Assembly (NCBI GenBank): GCA_028023455.1
Contig: JAQFVV010000002.1
Location: 32,621,725-32,685,724 of the forward strand
Direction of reading: 5' to 3'
From: Epiperipatus broadwayi
Taxonomy: Eukaryota > Onychophora > Udeonychophora > Euonychophora > Peripatidae
Length of the DNA: 64,000 nt
In this document: piece after piece, positions 1-12,478 of the stretch
Numbering within the stretch: the first letter of the stretch is position 1
How the letters are laid out: every line of letters starts with the position of its first letter
Made by a program: the position numbers and the translations under genes
Notes under the pieces: model-generated
Told to the model about the DNA's origin: nothing
The model's database searches: none
What the model saw: only the letters and a program-made list of their open reading frames with translations

Positions 1-59
1 ATAAAAGACCTTACCTTATTGGAGAAGGTAATTAATTGTTGCAATTATCAGAAATTTAT

Positions 60-430
60 AAAAAGAGTATGTAACAAGTACGTCAGGCCATTCGAGTGCA
101 TCTCCAGTTGACTTTCCTGTTCAATTCCGATAGGAGAGATCTAGTGTCAGTGATTCAGTTAATGTCCTGCACTTAGTGGACATGTAGTTCATAGGTATAG
201 CTGAAAGGGCCCACAGAGATTGGGAGACTGTAGCCTGAGGAAACCGTCCAGATAGCAGCTGAATGAAGAGTTGAGTTTCCTGCAGTTTTCAAGTGAAGTT
301 ACTGGTGGACTGTTGCAGAAAGAGAAGCTGTAAGGAGCTTATAGTCAGTTGCAGTGCTACATTACGATGTGTTTGTTCGTGTGCAGCTAAACTGGACTGG
401 GGCCAAGGTGTGCATAAACCTAACCCATTG
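60..430. other. Unclassified GC-richer segment
   Basis: This stretch has visibly higher GC than the AT-rich sequence after position 640, and no long open frame. A 70-codon frame that follows at 430-642 encodes a hydrophobic peptide with no recognisable domain, so I do not call it a gene. The segment could be a non-coding exon, a 5' UTR or the body of an old repeat. No copy of it was noticed elsewhere in the window. From 640 to about 895 the sequence is plain AT-rich with nothing recognisable. Confidence 0.25.
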
Positions 431-894
431 TGAACCACTCTTGTAGCAACCAGCCTGAAAGTATGTCATTGGAATTGAACATTAGTGAACTGTTCAGTTT
501 GTGTTGTTTCAGACTATTTGCTATTTTAATTACAGGTCTTTTATTGTATATATTCATTTGCTGGCCGCTCAGTCATATTTGTAGGCACAGCATATCTATA
601 ACATACTCTTTAAGAAAATTTTGTATTACAATAATACAATAAATTAATCAAATTAGCAACTTTTATGTTTAATAGCTGCTAACATTTTATACTTATAACA
701 GATAATTCTAAAGAATAAACACCGGTTTTTATATGAATATGGTTAGATTAAGATCTTTTTAAATTTAACTATCATTTTAACATAGGGTGCATTAATTTAT
801 GATTTATGCAGCAATATATACTTGAAGTATCTATGCAAAATGAACTCTTGTATCCTGATTCCAAATTGTAACTTAACCTTTTAGTTAAAATAGA

Positions 895-1870
895 AATTAA
901 TTTAGCTAGCCAAAAAAATTTTTTTTTACTAAAATTCTTCCACAACCATAGTTTCACCTATTAACAAATAGACCTTTTCAAGTGAAATTCAATAAAATAT
1001 ATATACAAAACTGTTGTGTTGGTCACGATCATACATATAAACACAAACGAGTATACATACGTTTTATATATTTATTAGTAATATATCGATACAAAACATA
1101 CATTCGATTTATAATTGTTATATATATATATATAGTTCAAGGGTGAACTGTTGAAGAAGGGTCTGAATGTGTCTTATCTATATTTCCTACGTACTTCAGC
1201 TGTATACTTAGTAACCTACCATAAGAGTAGGTATAGCGACTTCCGGCTATAACAACTTACCTTAACTTGGCTTTGCTTCTGGCAGCTTCTAGTCTTGAAT
1301 GTGGACTTGCCTTTCTGCCTGTCAGCTTAAATGGCTATAATCTGGAGAGCAAGCACTGCTGTTCAGGTTAACAGAAGTTCCCTTCAACCATATATGGAGA
1401 TCCAGGTTCCTGTTATTTGGGATTAACAGTTGTTCTCTAACCTTTATTTCATAAAGACTGACTATTTATTGCCAGATCCCCAGCCCTAATGTAAACATTA
1501 GGATTCAATGAGCATCATTGCCTATTCTTGCCATTGGCTATGCATTATCTATTTATATACACATTGGTTAGTGGCAATGAATGCTCCATCCAATCACAAT
1601 AAGAAAGAAATCTGTACTAGTCCATTATTTGAAGACAAGATAAGATATGATAAAACAAAATAGCCTTCCCACCATTCACTTCAAAAATCAACTTTCTATA
1701 TGTTAAAGGAAATTGGTTTTTGAAGTGAATGATGGGAAAGTTATTTTGTGTTGTATATATATATGTTTCATTATCTTGTTGAATTTCACTTGAAAAGACC
1801 TATTTGTTAATATTTGAAACCATAGTCATAGTAGAATTTTAGTAAAATTTTATTTTTTTAGCTAATATTG
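895..1870. repeat. Foldback (long inverted repeat) element
   Basis: Two inverted arms of roughly 100 bp face each other. The left arm is at about 901-1008 and the right arm at about 1750-1868. The shared core reads GACCTTTTCAAGTGAAATTC on the left and its reverse complement on the right. The 740-bp interior includes a (TA)n run near 1117-1134, about 500 bp of GC-richer unclassified sequence, and a further hairpin next to the right arm. The layout suits a non-autonomous foldback or MITE-like DNA element. No target-site duplication was resolved and no transposase frame is present. Confidence 0.55.
1661..1747. repeat. Imperfect hairpin inside the foldback element
   Basis: The arm CACTTCAAAAATCAA near 1677 pairs with TTGGTTTTTGAAGTG near 1710, and pairing extends outward to AAAATAGCC and GTTATTTT. 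The arms are about 36 bp with an intervening loop of under 20 bp. It sits just inside the right arm of the larger inverted repeat and may be a secondary insertion. Confidence 0.6.
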
Positions 1871-2859
1871 TTATATTATATGATTGTTCTATTTTATTTA
1901 CAATTATTATTATAGTGAAATGGTATTATTTTAGCCATCATCCTGTGTCACCTACTATGTTCCATAGTAGTATCTTTTTCCCTAATTTAAATCCATCCCA
2001 GTTCACGTATATAAGCTTTTAATAATTTATTTCATATGAAATACCGTATATTTACACATATGTGTGTGTACTTGTATAGGTGTGTACATCCAAGAATCAT
2101 ATTAATATTTGTGTGCATATAATACACATGATGTTATAAATTTAAAATTATTAAAATGATATAAATTAAATTAAGTTGTGTGAACATTGTTATATGTGTG
2201 TAATTACCTACATATATATGTGAAAGAAGCCATAATGCATTAGATTTAAAAGCATTACAACTCTTTGAAATTAATTTAAATTTGCATTATTCTTAGTTAA
2301 AAACTCTTTATTTAAAGGCATTTGTATATAAATTTCAATTTCTGTGGTAATCCCACACACATGTATGTTAAATGTTTATGAACTTAAACTCTTTTTAAAA
2401 AAAGTTAGTGGTTTTTATAAAAAAAATGTAATTTCATAGAAAACCATCTACAAGTAATTAATCAAACTTGGAGTCAAAATTTTAATGTCTTTTAAAATAA
2501 CTAAGCACATTTTGTAACCTGTTTGACTGTTATTGTTTTCGCCAAAAAATGACCAAAGTTTTCATTTTTATGCATTTTAAATTACTAAGAAAACTTTGGG
2601 GAAAATTGTAAACAGGCCACTCGAATTACCAATTTTTTTTGTATAAAAAGCTTTAAATTTTGCTAAGTGGGGTTCACTCATTAATTCTCATCCCTGGTGT
2701 TTGCTGCGGCATGGCGTTGATGCTAATCAAAAACATATACATATTATGGTTCCGGGTCAGACCTGTGATTGATTTGATATAAAAAGATCTGATTTATTAG
2801 ATTTGTAATAAAATATTCTAGTAACTAATGCTATTATATGATGTTAGTCTTTCATTTTT
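1871..2859. other. AT-rich sequence, nothing recognised
   Basis: The stretch is AT-rich with short homopolymer and (TG)n runs. No frame, RNA gene or repeat copy was recognised. A short GC-richer patch near 2690-2760 has no identifiable content. Confidence 0.5.
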
Positions 2860-3180
2860 GTAAATGTTTATTAATCTTATATTGTTTTTTAGTTTGTGTG
2901 TGTGTCTTTAAAGTTATGGGGTTTTCTAATTTTTTTTTGATTTTATGTGTGTCTTTTTAAAGTTACGGTATTTTTTTCAAGAGTAAATAAATCATTTTAT
3001 TAAAAAGCAATATGTAATAAGTAAATGTTTATTAATCTTATATTGTTTTTTAGTTTGCGTGTGGTGTCTTTAAAGTTATGGTGTTTTTCTAATTTTTTTT
3101 TACTTCATGTGTGTCTTTTTAAAGTTATGGTATTTTTTTCAAAAGTAAATCAATAATTTTATTAAAAAGCAATACGTAAT
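2860..3180. repeat. 161-bp tandem duplication
   Basis: The unit at 2860-3020 is repeated head to tail at 3021-3180. Both units start GTAAATGTTTATTAATC and contain two TTTAAAGTTA motifs separated by a poly-T stretch. Both end in ATTAAAAAGCAATA. Divergence is modest (scattered substitutions and one-base indels), so the duplication is not very recent. No coding potential is seen. Confidence 0.85.
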
Positions 3181-3599
3181 TATAAATCTATAAAAAGTAA
3201 TGTAATTTAGACAACATTTACTATTATGATTTTGTGTGTGTTTTAATAATACACATACATCACTACAAATGGAAAATAATTCACGGCAACAACTAAAAAG
3301 AAAAATAAACCCTCCCAAATATTTAATTAAATGATTCTATGTTAAGTTCGAAGACTAACAAATAATCTTTGAACTTGGGGAAAGTATTGTTATGTAGGTG
3401 TATAATTAAAATACACACACAAAATAATAATAGTAAATGTTGTAAATGGGGATTTAATATTTAATCGTATGTATGTGTATCAATTGTCGCATATACATAT
3501 GCAAGTTATATATATACGTGAAGATAAAAAAAATACTTCGTTAATTTAAAATCATCTTAGACTTTAATAGCTGTGTTATTTTGTAAAACAGCAAAAAAA

Positions 3600-3980
3600 A
3601 ACCAAATCCTTTGAGATAGGAAGGTTAATTAATGAAGGAACTTTGCAGATCAACAAGATGAATAATTAAAAAAGTAATTGGGCTGCAAAAGGGGTAATCA
3701 ATCAAAGTAAAACGTAAGTCTAAATCTGCTTCTGCAAGTAAACTGGGAGGGATTGATCCGACCAGGATGGACGGACGGACAAGATTTGACCAATCAAATC
3801 CAGAAAAATCAGAACTGGTGAAATGAGTGCAAGTGTAAAACATTGGCAAACTGGGAGTTCTACCCGATGCAGATGAACTGTGAAAGGCACTGAACATCGC
3901 TTATTTAGCACGGTAGCCCCAGAGCAGACTGCTGGACTCCGAACATCCAAGAGTCAGCATATAGGGACTATAAAGTAGGT
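3600..3980. other. Unclassified GC-richer island
   Basis: This island of about 380 bp is clearly GC-richer than its surroundings and has open frames on the minus strand of up to 90 codons. None of the predicted peptides shows a domain, signal peptide or splice context that I recognise. It could be a non-coding exon or an old repeat body. From 3980 to 4670 the sequence is AT-rich with nothing identified. Confidence 0.2.
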
Positions 3981-4669
3981 TGCATAGATCTTTATTCTTA
4001 TTTTGGTATACCTTCGGGTTTTATTGATATAAATGTATAATGATTGTTTTAATGTATTCATGTAAATATGTAGATATTAGTGTATTGTAATTAAATCTGC
4101 TTTTCTTATTCTACTGACATTAGTCTCAGGGATTATGATTCTTGTATGCATATTTAGGCAGGGTAAGGTTGGCTTACTGCATAGATTGTTTGCCAGCGAG
4201 TATTATATATAACTGGTAGACATAACAGATCTTTATTAGCATGAATTCGCATTTCCTCACCACAAAGACACTTTTTCTGTTTCAACAGGATATTTTTATT
4301 TTTGCAAATATGCCACAGTGCTGGATTCAGTTGATGGCAATTCCCACAGTTTCAAATACTCCTGAGTTAGAGGCAACGGTGGCCATCTTACTTGTTATTG
4401 AACGAATTATTGCAAGAACATTATTTGTCACGTGATTGTCAAAGAAATGCTGACATGTACCCTTTCAAATAACTTTTTGAGGGTTACACATTCCTCATGG
4501 AAGCTTCACGTCATTATTAATAAACTTACAACACTAAAGTAAGTTACAGCACATTTAAAAAAAATATGTCTAATCAAATTTTAAAAAACTACGACTGGCT
4601 CAAATATACACACTCTCACACAAAACTACAGAGGTAATAGATATTCAAATATTACGATAAAATGAATAA

Positions 4670-5110
4670 CAAAATCAACTACAGCAGCCAATAAAGGCAT
4701 TTCTCTTTGCTTTTAGCATAGAAAAAAAGCCATAACCGGCAGTCATCGTCAGGAACTCTTTCTGTGTTTTATCATAGAAAGAAGTCTTTGTTGGCTTCTG
4801 TCGCTGCCCAACATAACATGAGGACTCTTTTTCTGTGTTTATAGCATAGAAAATTTCCTCTTTTGTTGGGTGAATGCTGGTGAAATGGTATATTTCTAGG
4901 AATTGACCTAGAAATAGCAACATCTTCAGGTGAACACCAGGGATGAGAAAACAACATTAACTTTTTCTACCATGAGAACCTTTAGGTAAAAGCAACTTTC
5001 TCCTGGTGGAGTATGGTCCATGCTCAAGACAGAGTTCAAAACCCACTGCCTGTCCAGTAGATGTCAGAAATGGATCAGCCCAGCTGAGAATGATGATGAT
5101 CAGCTACAGA
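4670..5110 (+). repeat. Imperfect internal repeats and a possible LINE 3' tail
   Basis: Between 4690 and 4870 three short imperfect copies of a motif recur, with a core like TCTTTCTGTGTTTTATCATAGAAA (shown only in part: CTGTGTTTT, then CATAGAAA), spaced about 60-75 bp apart. Further on, near 5085-5105, the sequence ends in GATGATGATGATC. Several RTE-type LINEs in this window end in a similar trinucleotide tail, so this may be the 3' end of an unrecognised LINE. From 5110 to 7430 the sequence is AT-rich, with a (TA)n microsatellite at about 6158-6179 and nothing else recognised. Confidence 0.25.
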
Positions 5111-7439
5111 GAAGCCTCAACAAAGATGTAACAATTTTCCCACAGAGCTCTTTAAAATTAATTCTCATAAATTTATAAATGAATATCTAAAACCCTTAAA
5201 CTAGTTAATATTAATCATGCACAAACTTTTAAATCTAAATTGTAATTATGTTTTAATAAACAAAGCTAATTTCCATATGTAAATTATAATTTAACTTTTA
5301 AAATAATATCTGTAAACGTGCCTATTTATAAAGTTAAATATAAAATTCTAAATGCTTGTTAATAATAACTTATTTAGTTATTATTCTATCTTTCTAATCA
5401 GTGGTCATACCTTTCTTATTTGTTTTATATATATTTACTTTATAATTTATGCAATGCCCAGTTCAGATTGAAGATTGATTTTATGAATAAAGTTTGAGGG
5501 GAGAGATGATTAGAGGCTCTCTCCAAGACACACACAAAAATCTCTGCTCTGAAAACCTAAATATATTCATTAAGCTATTATGTTTAGCTTATTATTATTA
5601 CTGTTGTTAGAATTAGGTTTGCAAGTTAATAAAGTAATTAGTTAATAAATACAAGAATGAGTTATAAAGCATATTGTACATATTGTTTAAGTCCCAGATG
5701 TGTTTTAGTCTTTTTAGTTATATTAAAAACTATGCAGATTGGCTAATACAATTAGATTACTTTTAAGTATTCCTTTTAGCATGTTTTAAGAATGCTAATT
5801 ATGAACTGGCAGATGAGTTTCATGGAACGAACCATAGAATTTAGCGTACTTTTAGTTATTAATTAATATTATATTTAGCAGGGTGAAGGTGTCTTTAGGA
5901 AGCCCATATGTGAATTTACGCCTTGATGTATGTTTTATATGAATGGGCTTCTGGTTTTAATGGCCACCCATCTCCTTATTTTGGACAGCTATTCTTTAGA
6001 AATGGAACACAAGGGTCCAGATTGTTTATAAGCTGCTCTGATTACCAAACTATGTGTTCTATTTATTCACAGAAAGTCGTACGCTCCATGAGAAGAGAGT
6101 ACTAGGTACCGAATCCCTTGAGTAACTACACATTCGAGATGTGCACATCTCTAGTAATATATATATATATATATATATAATGTGGTATTATCTGAAGTTA
6201 TACTACAAAGCTCCAGATCATCCCTCCATAATGTAATATAATATTTCAGCATTGATCTGAATATGTAATCTGATTTGTACATATATAATCTGCATAGAGG
6301 GCTTATTGCAGCTCATTAAGTATTAATAAATGACTTTTATTGATGGATATAGTGATAAGTAATCATTCTTGCCCTGACTTAACTGTCACAAATCTAATAG
6401 ATAATCCATAGTAGAATTAAGGCATGATTAGAAACCATAGATTATAATAATTGTAATCAACTCTTTGAAATATAGTGCATCAAATGAGATACTGTTGTCA
6501 AATTCGATCATCATTGTTTACACCTGTGTGTGTTCTTCAATGCACTCTTGTTTATTTGATTTAGCTTGATTAATTAAAATATATTAAATTATAATAACTG
6601 TGTTGTGTACCATTCGTAATCCATCCTCAATCTTAGTTAAGTTCCTTAATATTAGTGTTACTTATGAATCTATGCATTATCTAGCCAGCCATAGGTGTAT
6701 GTGTGTTTACTAGCTTATTAGTAATTTAATTAATATTCCCTGAGTCTCTTGCTCTACCCTTTGTTACTGCTGGCGTGCAAACTATTAAACTCTGAGTGTA
6801 GCCTCATATATGTCACTCATAGGGTAGTAAAAATGGAGTGTTGTTAGAGGAGCTGAGGTGCAATCAGATTCGAGGTCTCCACTCCTCATCTAGATCAGCC
6901 TTGGTATAATTTGCCAGAACCCTGGGTTTTGTTACATGAATGTACAAGTATGTCCATTACAATAGTAGTAGGCAATACATAATGGTACACATAGGATATT
7001 AAACCTATGGCACATAAAATGATAATAAAGATCAAGTATAAGCAGCAAATAGTTCCCAGGTTTATGATTAACTCCAAAGGCTAGATGATACTCACATTGG
7101 ATATTCCTTCTCCAATGGTCAGTCTTTAGAATTGAAGTCATTTAAAAAAATTGTTTTTTATATTACCCTATTTAATTTGGATATTTTTATTTCTGGAGTA
7201 ACTACTGTATTATTAAATTTTATTTATCACATTTATAATTAATCTTTCATTGTAGAAAGAGGTTTATTTTTTTCTCTTAATCGACTGATTATAAATTTTA
7301 TCCAAAATCTATTTTTAGTAGATTAAGACAGGTAACCCTCGTTCTATTATTAATTTAGTATACAGTATTTGAATCGTTAATTAAATTAACTTTTAGTTTA
7401 TTTTCAAAATAAATTTAAAATTACGCTTTTTTTTCTTTA

Positions 7440-9700
7440 GACGTAAAATTGTCTCTCTATTCCAGAAGTACAGATTTTTTTGCCACTAATGTTAACTGCA
7501 ATAATGTTCCAAATACTGTTTTCTCTAAGCTAAGCATCTCTGTTTACTCTACATTTTTCTTTTCTTCCAAAAGTTTACCCAGTGTTAGTTCAAGGGTTCC
7601 TTCTTGGATTCTGTAGTATTCTGTTTCTGGAATTTCATTTTAATGGATGTATTTCATGTGGCATCTATATTTACCACCATTGAAATTACAGCTTCTATTT
7701 GTTTCTTAACCTAGATTTTTCTTTATTTGTCCCAAACCCTAATCTTTAATTTAATATTTGACTTTCTATATGCTACAATTGCTTTTTTTTAAAGTATTTG
7801 ATAGCAAAAGTCTCAATTTAGGTCTAATTCTCCTCATTAATAATTCCATTGAATTCATCCCGATGGAGCTTGGGAGTGATGAATATATAATCATTTTCGA
7901 TCGCTAAACAGTTTTTTTGATTAATTCATTTGACTCAGAGTGGCAAGATAGTGCTAGTATGTGTTGTACACAGTGAAAAGTTTCATTAGCAAAAAATAAT
8001 ATTTCTTAAACTCCATGATAAGAGAATATTTCATTAATGATTTTTACGAGTTCAAACCAGAAACCAGTACATGTTGAATATGCATCTACTATTACAAATA
8101 TTTTATGCCATTTACATAGACCAATTTGGTGTACATAAATTCTGCTATTATCTTGCATTCTCATGCAATTTAGTGTACTCCTTTCTTGGCATGATCCACT
8201 CTTTTATGTAGTCTTCAATGTCTGCATTCAATTTTGGGTATCAAACAAAACATCTTGGATAAGTTTAAGTTCAATACTTCATCTCTTCACTGGGATGGTG
8301 TGAATGCCCTATTACTCATCAATGTTTTTTGGTATTGGTAATTGGCTCCTTGCATTCCAAAATGATAGTGAGCGTACATTAAGGTATTCAATAGAGTAGT
8401 CTCTGATTATCCTTTGGAATATTTTTTTGTAATCCTCATCTCTTCTTGTTCATTCTGCCACAATTCTATATTTTTCAGAATCTACTTTCTATAATATCAA
8501 TACAATGTCTCATGGTTTTCATGATTCATTTTTATTTGGGATATATGAGTGTGTCAGCATGGATTACTTGATTTTATTTTACATAACTTAATTCATAATT
8601 TTAGGCTGACAGAATTTTGTGTCAATATATCATGCAGACTGAGCTGATTAGATATTGTTTTTTTTTTTATTTGAAAATATACTATAGGCTTATGATCCAT
8701 ACCAAATTAAATTGTTTTTTACCATCAAAATGTCACACAAACATCATTTCATATGCTTACACATGCTGTTAATAAAAGTACCAAACTCTGTAACTTCCTG
8801 CATCCATTGTTACAAAGGCTTGTATTTGGTGGCACTACTGTATGGAGAGTTTGGTCCTCTTATTAAAATGTTTTTCAAATATGTGTTAGTGAAATTTTTT
8901 CAAACCGAATATCATAATTAGCCTCTTCATGCAGATGACTATAATTTCAGCTTTTGAAGATAATACATATAATATAGGCCTTTTGCCTTCACTAATTTTG
9001 TGTATTATGACTGCATTAAATCCATATTTTGATGCATCTATTGTCAAAGATATGGAAATTTCAGAATGGAATAGGGCATGAGTAGTGCATTAATATTATG
9101 AAAAGCTGGTTCTTGCTATTCAGTTCTATTTTAGACCCATTCTTAATAGGTCTCATAGGAGTCTCACTATATGTCTAAAAGAAATTCTCTAAAATTTTTA
9201 TCTCATTTTTAAATATTTGACTCTTACAAAAGTCACCAGAATTTAAATTTGCAGAATATTTCTAATCAAATTAAATTATTAAAAAATGAATCCCAAACAT
9301 TTCTGGACTTCCAAGAAAGATGAAATCAATTTCACATATTTACTTCTCTGTCTATTGATGTTAAAGCTATAGATGACAACTTACTACTGAAAATAATAAA
9401 AATTCAATACGATTCTGTATTGAACGAAAATTTATGGATGTTGGCATTCCCCAGTTCTATAAGTAGTTATCAGATGACCAATTTTCCCATGTGTTATGTG
9501 CAATTAAGTGTATTTTAGGTACGTTTGATAGCACTGTTTATGTGAACTATTTTCAGCTTTAAAAAATAATAAAATTGGGAAATGTGTGCAATTAATTTTA
9601 AAAATAATTACAGCTTAACGAATTCAACCCAATCTTGAAGTTTGCTTAATGAAAAATGTCAGGTTTCTTAGAAGAAAAAAATATAATTTTATTTAAATTA
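7440..9700 (-). mobile_element. Decayed Ty3/gypsy-type LTR retrotransposon pol remains
   Basis: Translated on the minus strand, broken pieces appear in the order of a Ty3/gypsy pol. An RNase H-like piece lies at about 8925-9040 (DASKYGFNAVI, then GKRPILY). It is followed by an integrase zinc-domain-like patch near 8170-8260. Then comes an integrase core piece at about 7930-8160 containing FVIVDAYSTCTGF, which resembles the first catalytic-Asp block of gypsy integrases. Upstream sequence to about 9700 and downstream sequence to 7440 is probably the rest of pol. Stops and frameshifts interrupt every piece, so this is a pseudogene. No long terminal repeats were identified. A family F fragment interrupts it at 8798-8855. 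The match is to family-level motifs only. Confidence 0.6.
8798..8855 (+). mobile_element. Terminal fragment of repeat family F
   Basis: This piece of about 58 bp runs from GCATCCATTG to GTATGGAGAGTTTGG. It matches the right end of family F copies such as 45530-45948 and 57529-57588. It lies within the gypsy pol remains, near the RNase H-like piece. Only the right terminus is present. Confidence 0.6.
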
Positions 9701-9894
9701 CATAAACTTAAAAAAAAACCTTTATACTTCATAAATATTTTTGTAATGTAATTGTATTTTGTACATATAGTATTTCATAAGTGTATTTGTAGAGTTAATA
9801 ATAATATAAATCTCTTTAATTTCTTTTTTTTTTGTAATAGTTTGATCTATAATACTTACTGTGGTTTTTGGTTATGAACGAACGAGATTGACAT

Positions 9895-10085
9895 ATCTGT
9901 ATAAGATGGATAGATAGAGGTCTTAAACTGGATTCCAAGAGATTTTATAAAGCCTAGAAATAAAACACACCGAGAGACGGCTAAAATAAATTTCACTGAT
10001 ATGTTATGATGAAGTAAAGTTAGAGATCACAGAAATTGGATTAAATTTGGAGACATTTATCCTACATTGCATCAATAGAGGCTAA
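9895..10085 (+). mobile_element. RTE-like LINE, decayed 3' end remnant
   Basis: The sequence CTGGATTCCAAGAGATT near 9930 matches the C-terminal coding region of the intact RTE copy (near position 34940). The piece continues to a decayed version of the element's terminal sequence near 10060-10080. Several indels and stops are visible. Immediately downstream another RTE copy begins in the opposite orientation, so two RTE 3' ends converge here. Confidence 0.65.
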
Positions 10086-11625
10086 ACTTCAATACTAAGA
10101 TCTGAACTTTTTATTAGTTTATTTTTCAGAATTATACAGTTGTATAAAATGGCAGTTTGAATACATATTTTTTAAGATAAATCACCTTTTAAACATTTAC
10201 AAATTTATATTTGCATAATATTCATTGCAAATACTTTTTTTTTTGTTCTTTACTACATTGTATTTTTCTTATTTTATAGTTATACTTTATATTTTTAGTA
10301 AATTTCCTACTTAGATAGGATGGGTGATGTCTAATCCAAACTGTTTTTAATCACCATTATCATTTCCAACCATTATTGATCCACTGAAGGAAGGTCATTT
10401 CAAGTTCAAACCAGTTTTTAACTTCTCCATATCACACTAGCAAACTTTCTTATTTTATCCATTCATCTCACGTGGTATTTTTTTAGGTCTTTTATGATCT
10501 CTTGAAAGCACACTTAAGATTTCAACCATCCATCTATAATTCAATGATGTCAATAATATCTTTGTTTTCTGACCCATGTATTTGGTTTTGGGTTCCTTTT
10601 TATTAATCCTAATATACAACTCTCCGTACTTTATTGGATGATCTGAAGTCTCTATATTGCTCTTCTGTCAAGTCTTAAGTCCACGATCCATAAGTAAAAA
10701 CTGTTAAATCACATTTATTAAAATTTCCCCTTTCAAGCACGTAGGCATATTTCTATTTAATATTATTTCTACCCAAAGCACTCCATCCAAGTTTAATTCT
10801 ATGATTATTTTTATCCTTTATGTTTCCATCTGTATTAATAATTTGACCAATGTATTTGAGTTGTTAACTTCTAATTAATCATTCCTTGATCATTAGTCCT
10901 ATTTTCTTAGCTCTCTAAAGCTCTGAAGCATTATTTGCAAAAACAACTACATCATCTGCAAAATCTAGATAGCTTAAATAATCTCCATTCACTTGTAATG
11001 TCTTGACTTTCCATTTTAATCTACTAAAAGTTTTGGAGATATGGAGTCATCTTGATGTATACCCTTCTTAACTTTAATCTTCTTCGAAAAACTATGTAAT
11101 TTAATCATTGCTATTGCATTTTGATAAATATTCTTCGGAATGACAATATCCCAATTTTATATTTTGATGATCCAATACTTTAATCTCTGTAGAGATGCTT
11201 ATAGAATCAAATATCTTTTCACAATCTACAAATCTAAAGCATAATGGCAACTCATATTCATTAATCCTTTCTATAACTTCTGTCAAAACTTGGATGTGAT
11301 TTATTATGCTGAAACCACTTTAAAAATCTGCTTGTTCTTTTATTTGGTTAAAATCCAAAATTTGCTCTAGATGAATGGTAAAAATTGTATATGGTAGGTC
11401 TATAAATTTTAATATCTTTTATCAAAATTACCACTGCATTCTTCTAATCATATGGTTACTATTTAGATATTTGGTATTCAACCTTGCCAACCATTTTTAT
11501 ATTTCTTCACTTGCTTTTTTTAAGATATCAATTGTAATTCCATCATTACTTGGAGCTTCTTCTTCTTCCATCATAGATTTATTTGCCTAACTTCTTTACT
11601 TAAAATCCTGGTCAATTCAGAATAT

Positions 11626-12478
11626 AAACATCACATTATCACCATTTTTTATGCTTGCTTCTAACCGTTATTAAAACAGGCAAAACTCTTCATACAGTAG
11701 TGCCATTCAGTGCAAGCCAGAGTAATCAGTGGATGCCAGAAGACTTGTGCATAAAATCCTTATCTAGTGCCTACTCATCCAATATCCCCAGCCTAGTTTC
11801 TAGCTTGTGGCCATCATCAGTGAGGAGTCTTGAATCTAAGTGGTGCTACTGTGTGCAGAGTTTTGCCTGTTTTAATAAGTTATAAGCAAGCATTAGAAAT
11901 GGTGATCATGTGATGTTTAATACCAATCCTGCTTAATAGGTTAGGGATGGCTATTGTTATTTAAAAACCAAAGACACCAAAATGTAGGGTACTAAACTGA
12001 GTTCAGACCTATATGACTATATGAGCTAAAGAGCTTGGATTGAAAATATCATAAGAAATGGTGATCATGTGATGTTTAATGGTTTAATACCAATCCCACC
12101 TTATAGGATAGGGATGGCTACCATTACTAAAAAACCAAAATATATGGGTACTGAACTAAGTTCAGACCTATAGGACTATATAAGCTAAAGAGATTGGATT
12201 GAAAATATTTTTTGTGTTTTCAATTTTATTCTCATAGTTTTGTAGTTAAATAAAGATAAAAGGTGGCTGCTGGAGGGTTGCATTAGATCCCAAGATCTAA
12301 GTGCAGTGTTCTCAGATCCAAGGCTCCTCATTGATGAAAGCCATAAGCTAGAAACTAGTCTAGGGATATTGGATGAGTGAGCACTAGATAGGGATTTTAT
12401 GCACAAGCCTTATGGCATTCATTGATTATTCTGGCTTGCATTGAGTGGCATTACTGTATGGAGAGTTTTGCCTGTTTT
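11626..12478 (+). mobile_element. Family F composite insertion with 12-bp target duplication
   Basis: The insertion is bounded by AATTCAGAATAT at 11614-11625 and again at 12479-12490. Joining the flanks at one copy restores the continuity of the RTE reverse transcriptase region. The left part (about 11626-11935) is a near-palindrome whose arms carry the ends AAACATCACAT and GTTTTGCC. A second unit (about 11935-12478) carries the family's internal body (CACCAAAATG, CTGCTGGAGGGTTGCATTAG) and a normal right end. It may be two nested or tandem copies inserted as one event. No coding capacity is present. Confidence 0.8.

Noticed and set aside
430-642. A 70-codon frame encoding a hydrophobic peptide
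   Set aside because: There is no domain, no splice or promoter context and no similarity that I recognise. Frames of this length are expected by chance here.
11655-11885. Open frames inside family F copies (also 12185-12406, 17060-17257 and 45771-45953)
   Set aside because: The similar peptides arise because the repeat copies share sequence. Frames differ between strands and copies and are not conserved as proteins.
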